From: Microbacteriaceae bacterium PS02068 | GTDB lineage: Bacteria; Actinomycetota; Actinomycetes; Actinomycetales; Microbacteriaceae | Direction: 5' to 3' | DNA length: 64,000 nt | Assembly (NCBI GenBank): GCA_029959325.1 | Contig: JASCPF010000008.1 | Location: 1-64,000 of the forward strand | Part shown: positions 46,772-54,790 of the stretch, in pieces | Layout of the letters: every line of letters starts with the position of its first letter | Position numbering within the stretch: position 1 is the stretch's first letter | The notes under the pieces: model-generated | The model's database searches: none | Seen by the model: the letters and a program-made list of their open reading frames with translations, nothing else | What the model was told of the DNA's origin: nothing | Translations under genes and position numbers: made by a program

Positions 46772-48305
46772 GCGGCGTGCCCAGGCGCCAGTAGTCGCCG
46801 AAGCGGTAGCCACCCGGCTGCAGCACCATCAGGTTCGCCGGCGTCGCGATCGGGGTCAGGAACGACGCGGCCCCCGCGACGGTGAGCGCCATCATGAACG
46901 GCAGGATGCTGAGCTCGAGGCTCTGCGAGATCGCCACGGCGATCGGCGTGACGATCAGCACGGTCGCGACGTTGGAGATGAACTGGCCGAGCACCATCGT
47001 GAGCAGACACAGCACCAGCAGCGCGAGCTGCGGCGAGGCCCTGCCGATGACACCCAGCACGGCGTCGGCGACGCGCGCGGCGGCGCCGGTCGCGATGAAC
47101 GCCGACGAGAGGGGCACCATGCCCGCGATGAGGATCACCGTCGTCCACGAGATCGCGCGGTACGACTGCGGGATCGTCAGCACCCGCGTGAGCACGAGCG
47201 CGCCCGCCGCGAGCAGGCTCGCGACCGCGGGCGGCACGACTCCGGTCGCGAGAAGAACGACCATGACCCCGAGGATCACGAGCGCGCGCTTCGCTCCGCG
47301 CCCGAGCGGCACGCCGCGCTGGATCGTCTGGGGCGGGGTGACGGCGATGACGTCGGGTGACTGCGTGTAGCGCGTGAGCGCGGCCCACGGCCCCTGGACG
47401 AGCACGGCGTCACCGGCCTGCAGCGTGAGCGATCCGCTGACGCCCGCACCCCGGGAGGTGTTCGGGCCTTCGTCGTCGCCGCGGCGCACCGCGAGGATCA
47501 CGAGGTTCTCGTCGCGGGTCGTCATGCCCGCCGACACGGTGCGCCCGATGAGCCTCGAGCGCGGCGCGACCAGCACCTCGGCGACCCCGTCGCGGGCGCT
47601 GAAGAGGATGCCCGTGTCGAGGTCGACGGCATAGCTGTCGCGCAGGCTCTGCGCGAGCTCGCTCGGGTCGGGGGCGTCGCCGAAGTGCTCCGGCGAGCGC
47701 GCCGGCAGCAGCCGGTCGCCGCCGAGCGCGACCGTCAGCACGGTGAGGATCACGAGCGGGATGCCCACGAGCGCGAACTCGAAGAAGCCGAACTCCCGGC
47801 CGCCCGCGGCCGCCGCCGCTTCGGAGACGACGATGTTGACCGGGGTGCCGGTGAGGGTCAGCAGCGACCCGGCGCTCGCGGCGAAGGCGAGCGGGATCAG
47901 CATCTTCGACGGGACGAGCCCCGCGCGCACCGCTACGACGACCGCGACCGGCAGCAGCGCCGCGACAGCCCCGTTGATCGAGATGAACGCGGCGAGCACG
48001 GCGGCCATCGTGCCGATGACGACGGTCAGGCGCAGGCGCCCGCGGCCCGCCCGCGCCACGACCTGTTGGCCCAGCCACGCCGTCACGCCCGTGGCGTCCA
48101 GCGACTCGCTCACGACGAACAGGCTCGCGATGAACAGGACGGTCGGGTCGCCGAAACCCGACAGCGCTTGCGCCAGCGTCAGCACGCCGGTCGCCCAGAG
48201 CGCCAGCGCGACGCCGATCGAGACGACCGCGAGCGGGACGCGCCCGCTCATGAAGGCGACGATCGCGAGCGCGAGGATCAGGAACGTCCACCCGGCGGGG
48301 TCCAT
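46713..48305 (-). CDS. SLC13/DASS-family transporter with RCK_C domain
   Basis: A 530-residue anion carrier with about 11 membrane segments in two repeats. A soluble TrkA_C/RCK_C-type domain sits between them (about 215-310; VLVAPRSRLIGRTVSAG and LQAGDAVLVQGPWAAL). The motifs INGAVAALLPVAVVVAV and TGTPVNIVVSEAA mark the first repeat, and ISNVATVLIVTPIAVAI and PIATPANLMVLQPGG the second. Substrate (dicarboxylate, sulfate or other) is not deducible. TAGGCT lies 6 nt before the ATG. Confidence 0.88.
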   Translation of the reverse strand: MDPAGWTFLILALAIVAFMSGRVPLAVVSIGVALALWATGVLTLAQALSGFGDPTVLFIASLFVVSESLDATGVTAWLGQQVVARAGRGRLRLTVVIGTMAAVLAAFISINGAVAALLPVAVVVAVRAGLVPSKMLIPLAFAASAGSLLTLTGTPVNIVVSEAAAAAGGREFGFFEFALVGIPLVILTVLTVALGGDRLLPARSPEHFGDAPDPSELAQSLRDSYAVDLDTGILFSARDGVAEVLVAPRSRLIGRTVSAGMTTRDENLVILAVRRGDDEGPNTSRGAGVSGSLTLQAGDAVLVQGPWAALTRYTQSPDVIAVTPPQTIQRGVPLGRGAKRALVILGVMVVLLATGVVPPAVASLLAAGALVLTRVLTIPQSYRAISWTTVILIAGMVPLSSAFIATGAAARVADAVLGVIGRASPQLALLVLCLLTMVLGQFISNVATVLIVTPIAVAISQSLELSILPFMMALTVAGAASFLTPIATPANLMVLQPGGYRFGDYWRLGTPLMLIYLVVAVLYVPLVWPF

Positions 48306-48311
48306 GCGTCG

Positions 48312-48317
48312 AGCCTA
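48312..48317 (-). promoter_or_regulatory. Leaderless -10 box of the SLC13 gene
   Basis: TAGGCT (minus strand), 6 nt, then the ATG at 48305. Confidence 0.5.
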
Positions 48318-48346
48318 GCCCCGGCCCGTCAGAGCGGTCCGGAGCG

Positions 48347-49696
48347 TCACAGTCCGAGCAGCCACGTCGCGATGAGGAAGTAGATGATCAGGCTCGTCGC
48401 ATCGCAGAACGTCGAGATGAACGGGGTCGAGAACACCGCGGGGTCGGCGCGTACGGCGCGCGCGAGCATCGGCATCGCGCCGCCGACGGTCGCGGCGAGC
48501 GTGCACACGGCGACGAGGGTGAGGCCGATCACCGCGCCGAAGTGGACGTCGAAGACGAGGGATGCCAGGGCGAAGCCGAGCGCCCCGAGCAGGGTGCCGA
48601 GCAGGAAGCCGACGCGCACTTCGCGCCACGCGACGGCGAGCACGTCGCCCGACCGCACTTCGCCGAGCGCCAACGCACGCGTGACCGTCGTCGCCGCCTG
48701 GGCCCCGGTGTTGCCCGCGGTGCCGGTGAGCAGCGGGATGAACAGGGCGAGGGTGACGACCTGCTCGAGGGTGTCTTCGAACACGCCCAGCACCTGCACG
48801 GTGAGCAGCGCCGAGATCGCGAGCACGAGCAGCCACACCACGCGCGACCGCACGATTCCGAACACAGGCACCGTGAGATAGGGGCGCCGCAGCGGCTCGG
48901 CGGCGCCCTGGCGCGCGGCATCCTCGTCGTCGGCGAGCTCGAGAATGCGCGACGCATCGTCGACCGTGAGGATGCCGACGAGCCGGCCCTCACCGTCGAC
49001 GACCGGGGCCGCGAGCAGCTGCTCGTCGACGACGCGGCGGGCCGCCGCCTCGGCATCCTCCGTCGCCGTCACCGTGCGCGCCTCGACCATGAGGTCGCCG
49101 ATGAGCTCATCGGCGGCCGCCATCACGAGCTCCCGCAGCCCGACGACGCCCTCGACGCGACGCTCGTCGTCGGTGACGGGCAGCATGTAGATCGTCTCGG
49201 CGTCAGTGCCGCGGTGGCGGATGTGACTCAGGGCGTCGCCGACCGTGAGCCGCGCGCGCAGGCGGACGTACTCGGGGCTCATGTAGCGGCCGATGCTGCG
49301 CTTCGGATAGCCGAGCAGCGGCAGCGTCAGCTCGCGCTCGTCGGCCGAGAGCCCGTGCAGCAGCTTCTGCGCGACGCCCGCGGGCAGCTCGTCGAGCAGC
49401 TGCACGCGGTCGTCCGGGTCGATCTCCTCGAACAGGCGCGCCACATCGTCATCGCGCAGCCCGTCGATCAGCTCGCGGCGCTGCCCGGGTTCGAGCAGTT
49501 CGAACACCTCGACCGCCTGATCCCGCTCGAGCAGGCGATACAGCACCGCCCGGTCGGCGGCGTGCGGTTCGCGCTCGAGCAGATCCGCGATCTCGGGCGG
49601 CTCGTGCTCGGCGAGCAGCGCACCGAGCACGCCGAGCTCGCGCGCCCGGAGTGCCTGCTCGGCCTGCTCGCGCAACTGGTCAGTGTCGGGGGTCAT
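48347..49696 (-). CDS. mgtE: Magnesium transporter MgtE
   Basis: A Mg2+ channel gated by cytosolic Mg2+. The 449 residues comprise the superhelical N domain (1-125), two CBS domains (about 130-255; YMSPEYVRLRARLTVGDALS) and five membrane helices with the pore-lining PLLTGTAGNTGAQAATTVTR (about 307-326). ATG at 49696 follows CAGGAT by 6 nt. No M-box riboswitch is visible upstream. Confidence 0.95.
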   Translation of the reverse strand: MTPDTDQLREQAEQALRARELGVLGALLAEHEPPEIADLLEREPHAADRAVLYRLLERDQAVEVFELLEPGQRRELIDGLRDDDVARLFEEIDPDDRVQLLDELPAGVAQKLLHGLSADERELTLPLLGYPKRSIGRYMSPEYVRLRARLTVGDALSHIRHRGTDAETIYMLPVTDDERRVEGVVGLRELVMAAADELIGDLMVEARTVTATEDAEAAARRVVDEQLLAAPVVDGEGRLVGILTVDDASRILELADDEDAARQGAAEPLRRPYLTVPVFGIVRSRVVWLLVLAISALLTVQVLGVFEDTLEQVVTLALFIPLLTGTAGNTGAQAATTVTRALALGEVRSGDVLAVAWREVRVGFLLGTLLGALGFALASLVFDVHFGAVIGLTLVAVCTLAATVGGAMPMLARAVRADPAVFSTPFISTFCDATSLIIYFLIATWLLGL

Positions 49697-49743
49697 GCAG
49701 GCATCCTGACAGAGGCGGATGAACGATTGCCGAACCGACCTGC

Positions 49744-50499
49744 TCAGCCCTCCCCGGCCTCCTCGAGCCGGCGCTGCAGACCGCCGATCATCAGCGTCAC
49801 GCCGAAGCGGAACTCGACCTCGGCCTCCGCCGCGGTGTCTGCGGATGCCTCGCCGGCCGCGCTGTCACCGGATGCCACGCCGGCCGCGCTGTCACCGGAT
49901 GCCTCGCCGGCCGCGCTGTCACCGGATGCCACGCCGGCCGCGCTGTCACCGGATGCCACGCCGCCGCCGAGCAGGCTCGCGTACAGGCGCTGCTGCTGCT
50001 CGTGGGTGACGTGGCCGAGCACGAAGCGCAGCAGCACGCTCGCGGCGCGCCGGGCGGTCGCGTCGTCGAAGCCGCCGGCGCCGATGGCATCCACCAGCAC
50101 CCGCCCCGCGGCGGATACGTCCGGTGCATCGGGGGCACCCGATGCATCCGGGGCACCCAGCGTGCCGAGTCCGAGCGCCAGGGTGCTCGCGACGACCTCG
50201 GCGCCATCGCGGTGGGCGAGCAGCGCCGCGCGCAGGGCGAACGCGTCGAACGCCACGCGCTCGGGCCAATCGAGCCCGGGCGGTGCGGCCTCGACATCGG
50301 CGATGATCCGCCCGGAGACCTCGGCCAGCAGCGACTGCTTGTTCGGGAAGTGCCAGTACAGCGCGCTGGGCTGCACGTCGAGCTCGGCGGCGAGGCGCCG
50401 CATGGTGAGGTCGGGCAGTCCGAACCGGTCGAGGATGTCGAGCGCGGCTCGCGCGACGTCGTCGCGCGAGTGCCTCCGACCGCTTCCGTCTCTCGCCAC
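49744..50499 (-). CDS. bioQ: TetR-family biotin repressor, BioQ-like
   Basis: A 251-residue regulator with an N-terminal TetR helix-turn-helix (DLTMRRLAAELDVQPSALYW). It is divergent from bioY, and two TGAAC-N3-GTTCA sites lie in the shared promoter, matching the BioQ operator described in Corynebacterium. The assignment therefore rests on context and operator. The C-terminal domain is longer than usual (BioQ is about 190-200 residues). The excess includes four in-frame copies of a nine-residue repeat (GDSAAGxAS) and another Ala-Pro-Asp rich insertion. The GTG at 50499 lies 7 nt behind TAGTGT: leaderless. Confidence 0.82.
   Translation of the reverse strand: MARDGSGRRHSRDDVARAALDILDRFGLPDLTMRRLAAELDVQPSALYWHFPNKQSLLAEVSGRIIADVEAAPPGLDWPERVAFDAFALRAALLAHRDGAEVVASTLALGLGTLGAPDASGAPDAPDVSAAGRVLVDAIGAGGFDDATARRAASVLLRFVLGHVTHEQQQRLYASLLGGGVASGDSAAGVASGDSAAGEASGDSAAGVASGDSAAGEASADTAAEAEVEFRFGVTLMIGGLQRRLEEAGEG
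49843..49962. repeat. 27-bp tandem repeat inside bioQ
   Basis: Four complete 27-bp units (49843-49950), alternating between GGATGCCTCGCCGG and GGATGCCACGCCGG beginnings, each ending CCGCGCTGTCACC. A partial fifth unit follows. Being a multiple of three, it keeps the frame and encodes nine-residue repeats. Confidence 0.92.
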
Positions 50500-50506
50500 G
50501 GCGTCC

Positions 50507-50512
50507 ACACTA
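50507..50512 (-). promoter_or_regulatory. Leaderless -10 box of bioQ
   Basis: TAGTGT (minus strand), 7 nt before the GTG. It lies about 19 bp from the nearest BioQ-type operator, so autoregulation is possible. Confidence 0.55.
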
Positions 50513-50525
50513 CCGAGGCTGAGGC

Positions 50526-50558
50526 TATAGTGAACGCTGTTCAGGTGAACAGTGTTCA
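50526..50558 (+). promoter_or_regulatory. bioY promoter with two tandem BioQ operators
   Basis: TATAGT (50526-50531) is the -10 box. TGAACGCTGTTCA (50531-50543) and TGAACAGTGTTCA (50546-50558) are perfect 13-bp palindromes, centre to centre 15 bp. The first overlaps the -10 box and expected start site. Both fit the TGAAC-N3-GTTxx BioQ consensus. Confidence 0.88.
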
Positions 50559-50601
50559 GGTGGTGCGCGCGCCGCTCCCCCACGTCGACGAAGGGCCTCC
50601 C

Positions 50602-51228
50602 GTGGCATCCACTTCCGCTCCCTCCGCACCGCTCACGTCGTCCGCGCGACGGCTGGGCGCATCCGACCTCGCGCGCGTCGCGGTGTTCGCCGCGATCATC
50701 GCGGTGCTCGGCCTGCCCGGCGGCTTCGCGGTGTTCGGCGTGGTGCCGATCACGGCGCAGACGCTCGGGGTCATGCTCGCGGGGGCGATCCTCGGCCCGT
50801 GGCTCGGCGCCGCCTCGGTGGCGGTCCTGCTCGGCGCGGTGGCCGTCGGCATGCCGCTGCTCGCCGGCGGCCGCGGCGGATTCGCCGTGTTCCTGGGGCC
50901 CAGCGCGGGGTACCTCGTGGGCTGGATCGTCGGGGCGATCGTCATCGGACTGATCGTGCACGCCGGCGGCCGGCGGCCCGTGGCCTGGCGCACCTTCGTG
51001 GCGATGGTCGTCGGCGGCATCCTCACGATCTACGCGTTCGGCATTCCGGTGCAGAGCCTGGTGACGCGTCTGCCTCTGCCCGAAACCGCTCTGATGAGCC
51101 TCGGATTCCTGCCCGGAGACCTGATCAAGGCCGTGATCGCAACCCTCATCGTGACGACCCTCGTGCGGGCCTATCCGCGGGCCTTCCGCCGCGAATGGAG
51201 CGTTCCGGTCGCCGACAGCACGCCGTGA
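50602..51228 (+). CDS. bioY: Biotin ECF transporter S component
   Basis: This membrane protein binds biotin for import. The 208 residues carry about six helices and BioY features (GGFAVFGVVPITAQTLGVML, GPWLGAASVAVLLGAVAVGM, GFAVFLGPSAGYLVGWIVGA). I chose the GTG at 50602 because AAGGG lies 6 nt upstream and it is downstream of the predicted transcript start; earlier in-frame GTGs lie in the operator. Its stop overlaps the ligase GTG. BioM and BioN are at 53430-54718. Confidence 0.92.
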   Translation: MASTSAPSAPLTSSARRLGASDLARVAVFAAIIAVLGLPGGFAVFGVVPITAQTLGVMLAGAILGPWLGAASVAVLLGAVAVGMPLLAGGRGGFAVFLGPSAGYLVGWIVGAIVIGLIVHAGGRRPVAWRTFVAMVVGGILTIYAFGIPVQSLVTRLPLPETALMSLGFLPGDLIKAVIATLIVTTLVRAYPRAFRREWSVPVADSTP

Positions 51229-52319
51229 TCGTCCCGATCGACGCGGATGCCGCAGACCTGCTCGACCGGCTGCGCGCGGTGCGCGATGCCGACGACGTCC
51301 CGCTCGTCCTCGATCCGCGGGCGCCCGCGGCCTACGGCGAGAGCGTGACCCGCGTCGCCGCCCAGGCAGCCGAGCTGGACGGCATCGCGTGGGCGAGCGT
51401 GACCTCGGGCTCATCCGGCAGGCCGCGCGTCGTGCTGCGGAGCGCGGCGTCATGGTCGGCGTCGTTCGCGGCGATCGAATCGCTGATCGGCCGCGCGCCC
51501 GACGCGGCGGTGTCGCTGCCCGCGCCCCCGTCGTCGTCGCTCACGCTCTTCTCGCTCGCGCACGCGATCGGCGGTGGACCGAGGCCTGTGCTCGGACCGG
51601 CGGCACGTTCGGATGCCACGTGCCTGCACGGCACGCCGCAGGCCCTGCGCGAGCTGCTCGACCGTGGTGCGCCGCCGTCGCTGCGGACGGCCCTCATCGG
51701 CGGATCGCACCTCGACGCCGGGTTGCGCGCCCGGGCGGAAGCGGCGGGGATCGAGGTCATCTCGTACTACGGCGCCGCCGAGCTATCGTTCGTCGCCCTC
51801 GATCGCGGTGACGGCCTGCGCGCCTTCCCCGGCGTCGAGCTGCAGGTGCGACGCGGCGTGCTCTGGGTGCGCTCGCCGTTCGTGGCGGCGCGATACGCCG
51901 GCGAGCCCGGCCCGCTGCGCTCGCACGACGGCTGGGCGAGCGTCGGTGATAGGGCCGAGCTGACCGACGGGGTGCTGCGCCTGCGCGGACGCGCCGACGG
52001 CGCGATCCTGAGCGCCTCAGCCACGATCATCCCGGAAGAGGTGGAAGAGGTGCTGCGGTCGGCGCCGGGCGTCCGCGACGCCGTCGTCTTCGCGCTGCCT
52101 CGAGAGCGGGTCGGCGCGCTGGTGGCGGCGTTCGTCGAGCTCGAGGCAGGCGGGGATGCCTCCGACCTGGATGAGGTCGCACGGACGCGCCTCGCCCCCA
52201 CGCATCGCCCGCGGCGCTGGTTCGTCGGAGAGCTTCCCCGCACCGCCTCGGGCAAGCCGGCCCGCCGGGAAGCGGCTGAGCGGGCCCTGCGCGGGGAGGT
52301 GGCCCGCCTTGTCGTCTGA
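51225..52319 (+). CDS. AMP-binding acyl-CoA ligase (YhfT-like position)
   Basis: An adenylate-forming enzyme that would activate a carboxylic acid to its acyl-AMP and then CoA ester. The 364 residues are short for the family (about 500). The core motifs are present: P-loop SVTSGSSGRPRVVL, YYGAAELSF, GWASVGDRAEL, GRADG and the C-terminal PRTASGKPARREA with the catalytic Lys. The missing part is mainly N-terminal. GTGA overlap with bioY and an 11-nt overlap with the thiolase show cotranslation. In Bacillus and Staphylococcus a ligase (yhfT) also sits with a bioY gene under biotin control. Substrate unknown; a biotin-precursor or side-chain fatty acid is a guess. Confidence 0.85.
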   Translation: MIVPIDADAADLLDRLRAVRDADDVPLVLDPRAPAAYGESVTRVAAQAAELDGIAWASVTSGSSGRPRVVLRSAASWSASFAAIESLIGRAPDAAVSLPAPPSSSLTLFSLAHAIGGGPRPVLGPAARSDATCLHGTPQALRELLDRGAPPSLRTALIGGSHLDAGLRARAEAAGIEVISYYGAAELSFVALDRGDGLRAFPGVELQVRRGVLWVRSPFVAARYAGEPGPLRSHDGWASVGDRAELTDGVLRLRGRADGAILSASATIIPEEVEEVLRSAPGVRDAVVFALPRERVGALVAAFVELEAGGDASDLDEVARTRLAPTHRPRRWFVGELPRTASGKPARREAAERALRGEVARLVV

Positions 52320-53433
52320 CCGCGATCCGGTGATCGTCAGCGCCCGCCGCACCCCCATCGGCACGCGCGGCCGCGGGCTCGCGCGACTGCGTCTCGAGGA
52401 TCTCGCCGCACCCGTGATCCGCGTCGCGCTGACCGATGCCGAAGCGGCCCTCGGCGCGGCGCCGACGGTGGCGGACGTCGTGCTCGGCAACTGCACGGGC
52501 CCCGGCGGCAACGCCGGGCGCATCGCGGCGCTCGCGGCAGGCCTCGACGTCACGATCCCGGGCGGGACGGTCGATCGCCAATGCGGCAGCGGGCTGGCCG
52601 CTGTGCTGGATGCCACCGCGGCGATCCGCGCGGGCGACCCGCGCCCGCGCGTGGCCGGAGGCGTCGAGAGCGCCTCGACGGCGCCCGAGCGCTCGGCCGA
52701 TGGCATCCCCTACGATCGAGCGCCCTTCACCCCCGCCGCGTTCCCCGACCCGGGCATGCCCGAGGCCGCACAGGCACTGGCCGCGGCCGACGGCATCTCC
52801 CGCGCTCGCCAGGATGCGCACGCCGCGCGCAGCCACCGGCGCGCGCTCGCGGCGCGCGCGGGCGGGCGATTCACGGCCGAGATCGTGCCGCTCGCGGGCA
52901 TAGGCGACGACGACGCGATCGGCCGGGCCGAGCCGCTGCTGGCGCGCCTGCCGACCTTGTTCCCCGGTGGCACGGTCACGGCCGGCACCTCGACGCGCAT
53001 CAGCGACGGCGCGGCGGCGGTCGTCGTCGCGCCCGCGGGCTCTGCACCGGGGCTCGCCGTGCGCGCGGGCGCGATGGTGGGCTGCGACCCGGCCCTGCCG
53101 GGCATCGGTGCAGCCGCCGCGATCCGTGCGGCGCTCGATCAGTTCGGCGCGGCAGTCGGGGACATCGCCGCGTTCGAGATCGTCGAGGCGTTCGCCGCGC
53201 AGAGCCTGGCGGTGCTCGGCCGGCTGGGCATCGCCGATGACGACGAGCGCGTCTGCGCCGATGGCGGGGCGCTCGCCCTCGGGCATCCGTGGGGGGCAAG
53301 CGGCGCCGTCGCGGTCGTCCGCCTGTTCTCACGACTGGTGCGCGCCGGCGCGCCGGCCGGCACCCTCGGCATCGCCGCGGCATCGGTCGGCGGCGGCATG
53401 GGCGTCGCCGCAGTGGTCGAGGTCGTTCGGTGA
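52309..53433 (+). CDS. Thiolase-family protein with altered active site (YhfS-like position)
   Basis: A 374-residue thiolase-fold protein in the biotin locus. The nucleophile Cys92 (VDRQCGSGLAAV) and His326 (GHPWGASGAV) are kept. The acid/base cysteine of the CxGGG motif is Ser359 (ASVGGGMG), and the Asn of the NEAFA motif is Val (EIVEAFAAQ). Normal two-way thiolase chemistry is therefore doubtful; a biased condensing or acyl-transfer role is possible. TTG at 52309 is chosen because GGGAGGTGG lies 6 nt upstream; it overlaps the ligase by 11 nt. It precedes bioM, whose GTG overlaps the stop. Confidence 0.88.
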   Translation: MSSDRDPVIVSARRTPIGTRGRGLARLRLEDLAAPVIRVALTDAEAALGAAPTVADVVLGNCTGPGGNAGRIAALAAGLDVTIPGGTVDRQCGSGLAAVLDATAAIRAGDPRPRVAGGVESASTAPERSADGIPYDRAPFTPAAFPDPGMPEAAQALAAADGISRARQDAHAARSHRRALAARAGGRFTAEIVPLAGIGDDDAIGRAEPLLARLPTLFPGGTVTAGTSTRISDGAAAVVVAPAGSAPGLAVRAGAMVGCDPALPGIGAAAAIRAALDQFGAAVGDIAAFEIVEAFAAQSLAVLGRLGIADDDERVCADGGALALGHPWGASGAVAVVRLFSRLVRAGAPAGTLGIAAASVGGGMGVAAVVEVVR

Positions 53434-54113
53434 GCATCCACTCGTCCTCGATCGACGTGCGCATCGGCGGCACCCCGGTGCTGCACGACGTGACGCTGAG
53501 CCTCGAGGCGCGCACCGTCGCCGTCGTGGGCGAGAACGGGTCAGGAAAGTCGAGCTTCGCGCGTCTGCTGGGAGGGCTGGTCAAGCCCTCGGCTGGCGAA
53601 CTGCGCATCTTCGGGCTCGACATCGTCACCCAGGCCGCGGAACTGCGCCGACGCACGGCGCTGGTCTTCAGCAACCCCGACGCGCAGATCATCATGCCCA
53701 CCGTCGCCGAAGACGTCGCCTTCTCGCTGCGTGCCGCGCGGCTGCGCCCCGCCGAGAAGCAGGAGCGCGTCGCCGCCGCGCTCGACGCGTTCGGGCTCAC
53801 CGCCCTGGCGGAGGCATCCGCCCACGACCTCTCCGGCGGGCAGAAGCAGCTCTTGGCGCTGTGCGGCGCGTTCGTCCGCGAACCCGACCTGGTCATCGCC
53901 GACGAGCCGACCGCGTACCTCGATGCGCGGAACTCCCGGGTCGTCGCCGACCATCTGTTCGCGGATGCCGGGCACCAGCTGATCCTCGTGACGCACGACC
54001 TGGCGCTCGCGCGGCGCTGCGAGCAGGCGGTGCTCTTCGAAGGCGGGCGGGTGCGATCCGTCGGCGACGCGGCGGAGATCGTCGCGCAGTACGAGGCGAT
54101 GCTGCAGTGCTGA
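53430..54113 (+). CDS. bioM: Biotin ECF transporter ATPase
   Basis: A 227-residue ABC ATPase with Walker A VVGENGSGKSS, Q-loop region FSNPDAQIIMPTVAEDV typical of ECF ATPases, signature LSGGQKQLLAL and Walker B LVIADEPTAYLD. Its GTG overlaps the thiolase stop, and its own end overlaps bioN by 7 nt. Together with BioN and BioY it forms the high-affinity biotin importer. Confidence 0.93.
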   Translation: MSIHSSSIDVRIGGTPVLHDVTLSLEARTVAVVGENGSGKSSFARLLGGLVKPSAGELRIFGLDIVTQAAELRRRTALVFSNPDAQIIMPTVAEDVAFSLRAARLRPAEKQERVAAALDAFGLTALAEASAHDLSGGQKQLLALCGAFVREPDLVIADEPTAYLDARNSRVVADHLFADAGHQLILVTHDLALARRCEQAVLFEGGRVRSVGDAAEIVAQYEAMLQC

Positions 54114-54718
54114 CCCTCTACCGCCCCGGCCACCGCGGGCTGTACCGCCTGCCGGCGGGACCGAAGCTCGTGCTGCTCGGCGCCCTGGCGTTCGGGGTGC
54201 TGCTGCTGCCCACTCAGTGGTGGTCGGGGGGCGCCGCCGCTCTCGCCGTCGTCATCTCCTACGCGCTCTCGGGCGTCGCGGACGGGTGGGGCGGCATGCG
54301 TGAGATCGCCACGCAGCTGCTCGCGCTGCGCTGGGTCATCGCGATCACGCTGATCGGTCAGCTGCTGTTCCTCGGTCCCGAGGCGGCGATCGCGAACACC
54401 GCGCGGCTCGCCGCCGCGATGCTGCTCGCCGGACTCGTCGTCCTCACGACGCGAATGAGTGACCTCCTGACCGCCCTCGAACGGGGCCTCACGCCACTGC
54501 GCCCGCTCGGGGTCGACCCCGAGCGGGTCGCCCTGCTGCTGATGATCACCATCGGCACGGTGCCCGTGCTGGCCCGTCTGGCGGGCGACGTGCGCGATGC
54601 GCAACGTGCACGCGGGGCGCGGGCGAGTCTGCGCGCCTTCGTGGTGCCGTTCCTGGTCGTGTCGCTGAAGCACGCCGATCAGCTGGGCGACGCGCTGACC
54701 GCTCGCGGGGTCGACTGA
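54107..54718 (+). CDS. bioN: Biotin ECF transporter T component
   Basis: A 203-residue membrane coupling protein with several hydrophobic helices and the Ala-Arg-Gly motifs (DAQRARGARASLRAF and GDALTARGVD) that contact the ATPase. GTG at 54107 overlaps bioM. Last gene of the biotin operon. Confidence 0.9.
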   Translation: MLTLYRPGHRGLYRLPAGPKLVLLGALAFGVLLLPTQWWSGGAAALAVVISYALSGVADGWGGMREIATQLLALRWVIAITLIGQLLFLGPEAAIANTARLAAAMLLAGLVVLTTRMSDLLTALERGLTPLRPLGVDPERVALLLMITIGTVPVLARLAGDVRDAQRARGARASLRAFVVPFLVVSLKHADQLGDALTARGVD

Positions 54719-54778
54719 CGCCTGACTCGGGGTGGGAAGATCCGTCTCAAGATGGATGCCGGGGCTCCGGCCTTTCCG

Positions 54779-54784
54779 TAGCGT
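54779..54784 (+). promoter_or_regulatory. Leaderless -10 box of the ABC exporter operon
   Basis: TAGCGT, then GGAGCC and the ATG at 54791. Confidence 0.5.
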
Positions 54785-54790
54785 GGAGCC

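Noticed and set aside
48347..49740. Looked for an M-box (Mg2+) riboswitch upstream of mgtE
   Set aside because: Only 47 nt separate mgtE from bioQ, with no conserved M-box elements.
54221..54420. Possible need for a separate bioN start
   Set aside because: The GTG at 54107 overlapping bioM gives a full-length T component; later starts would remove the first helix.
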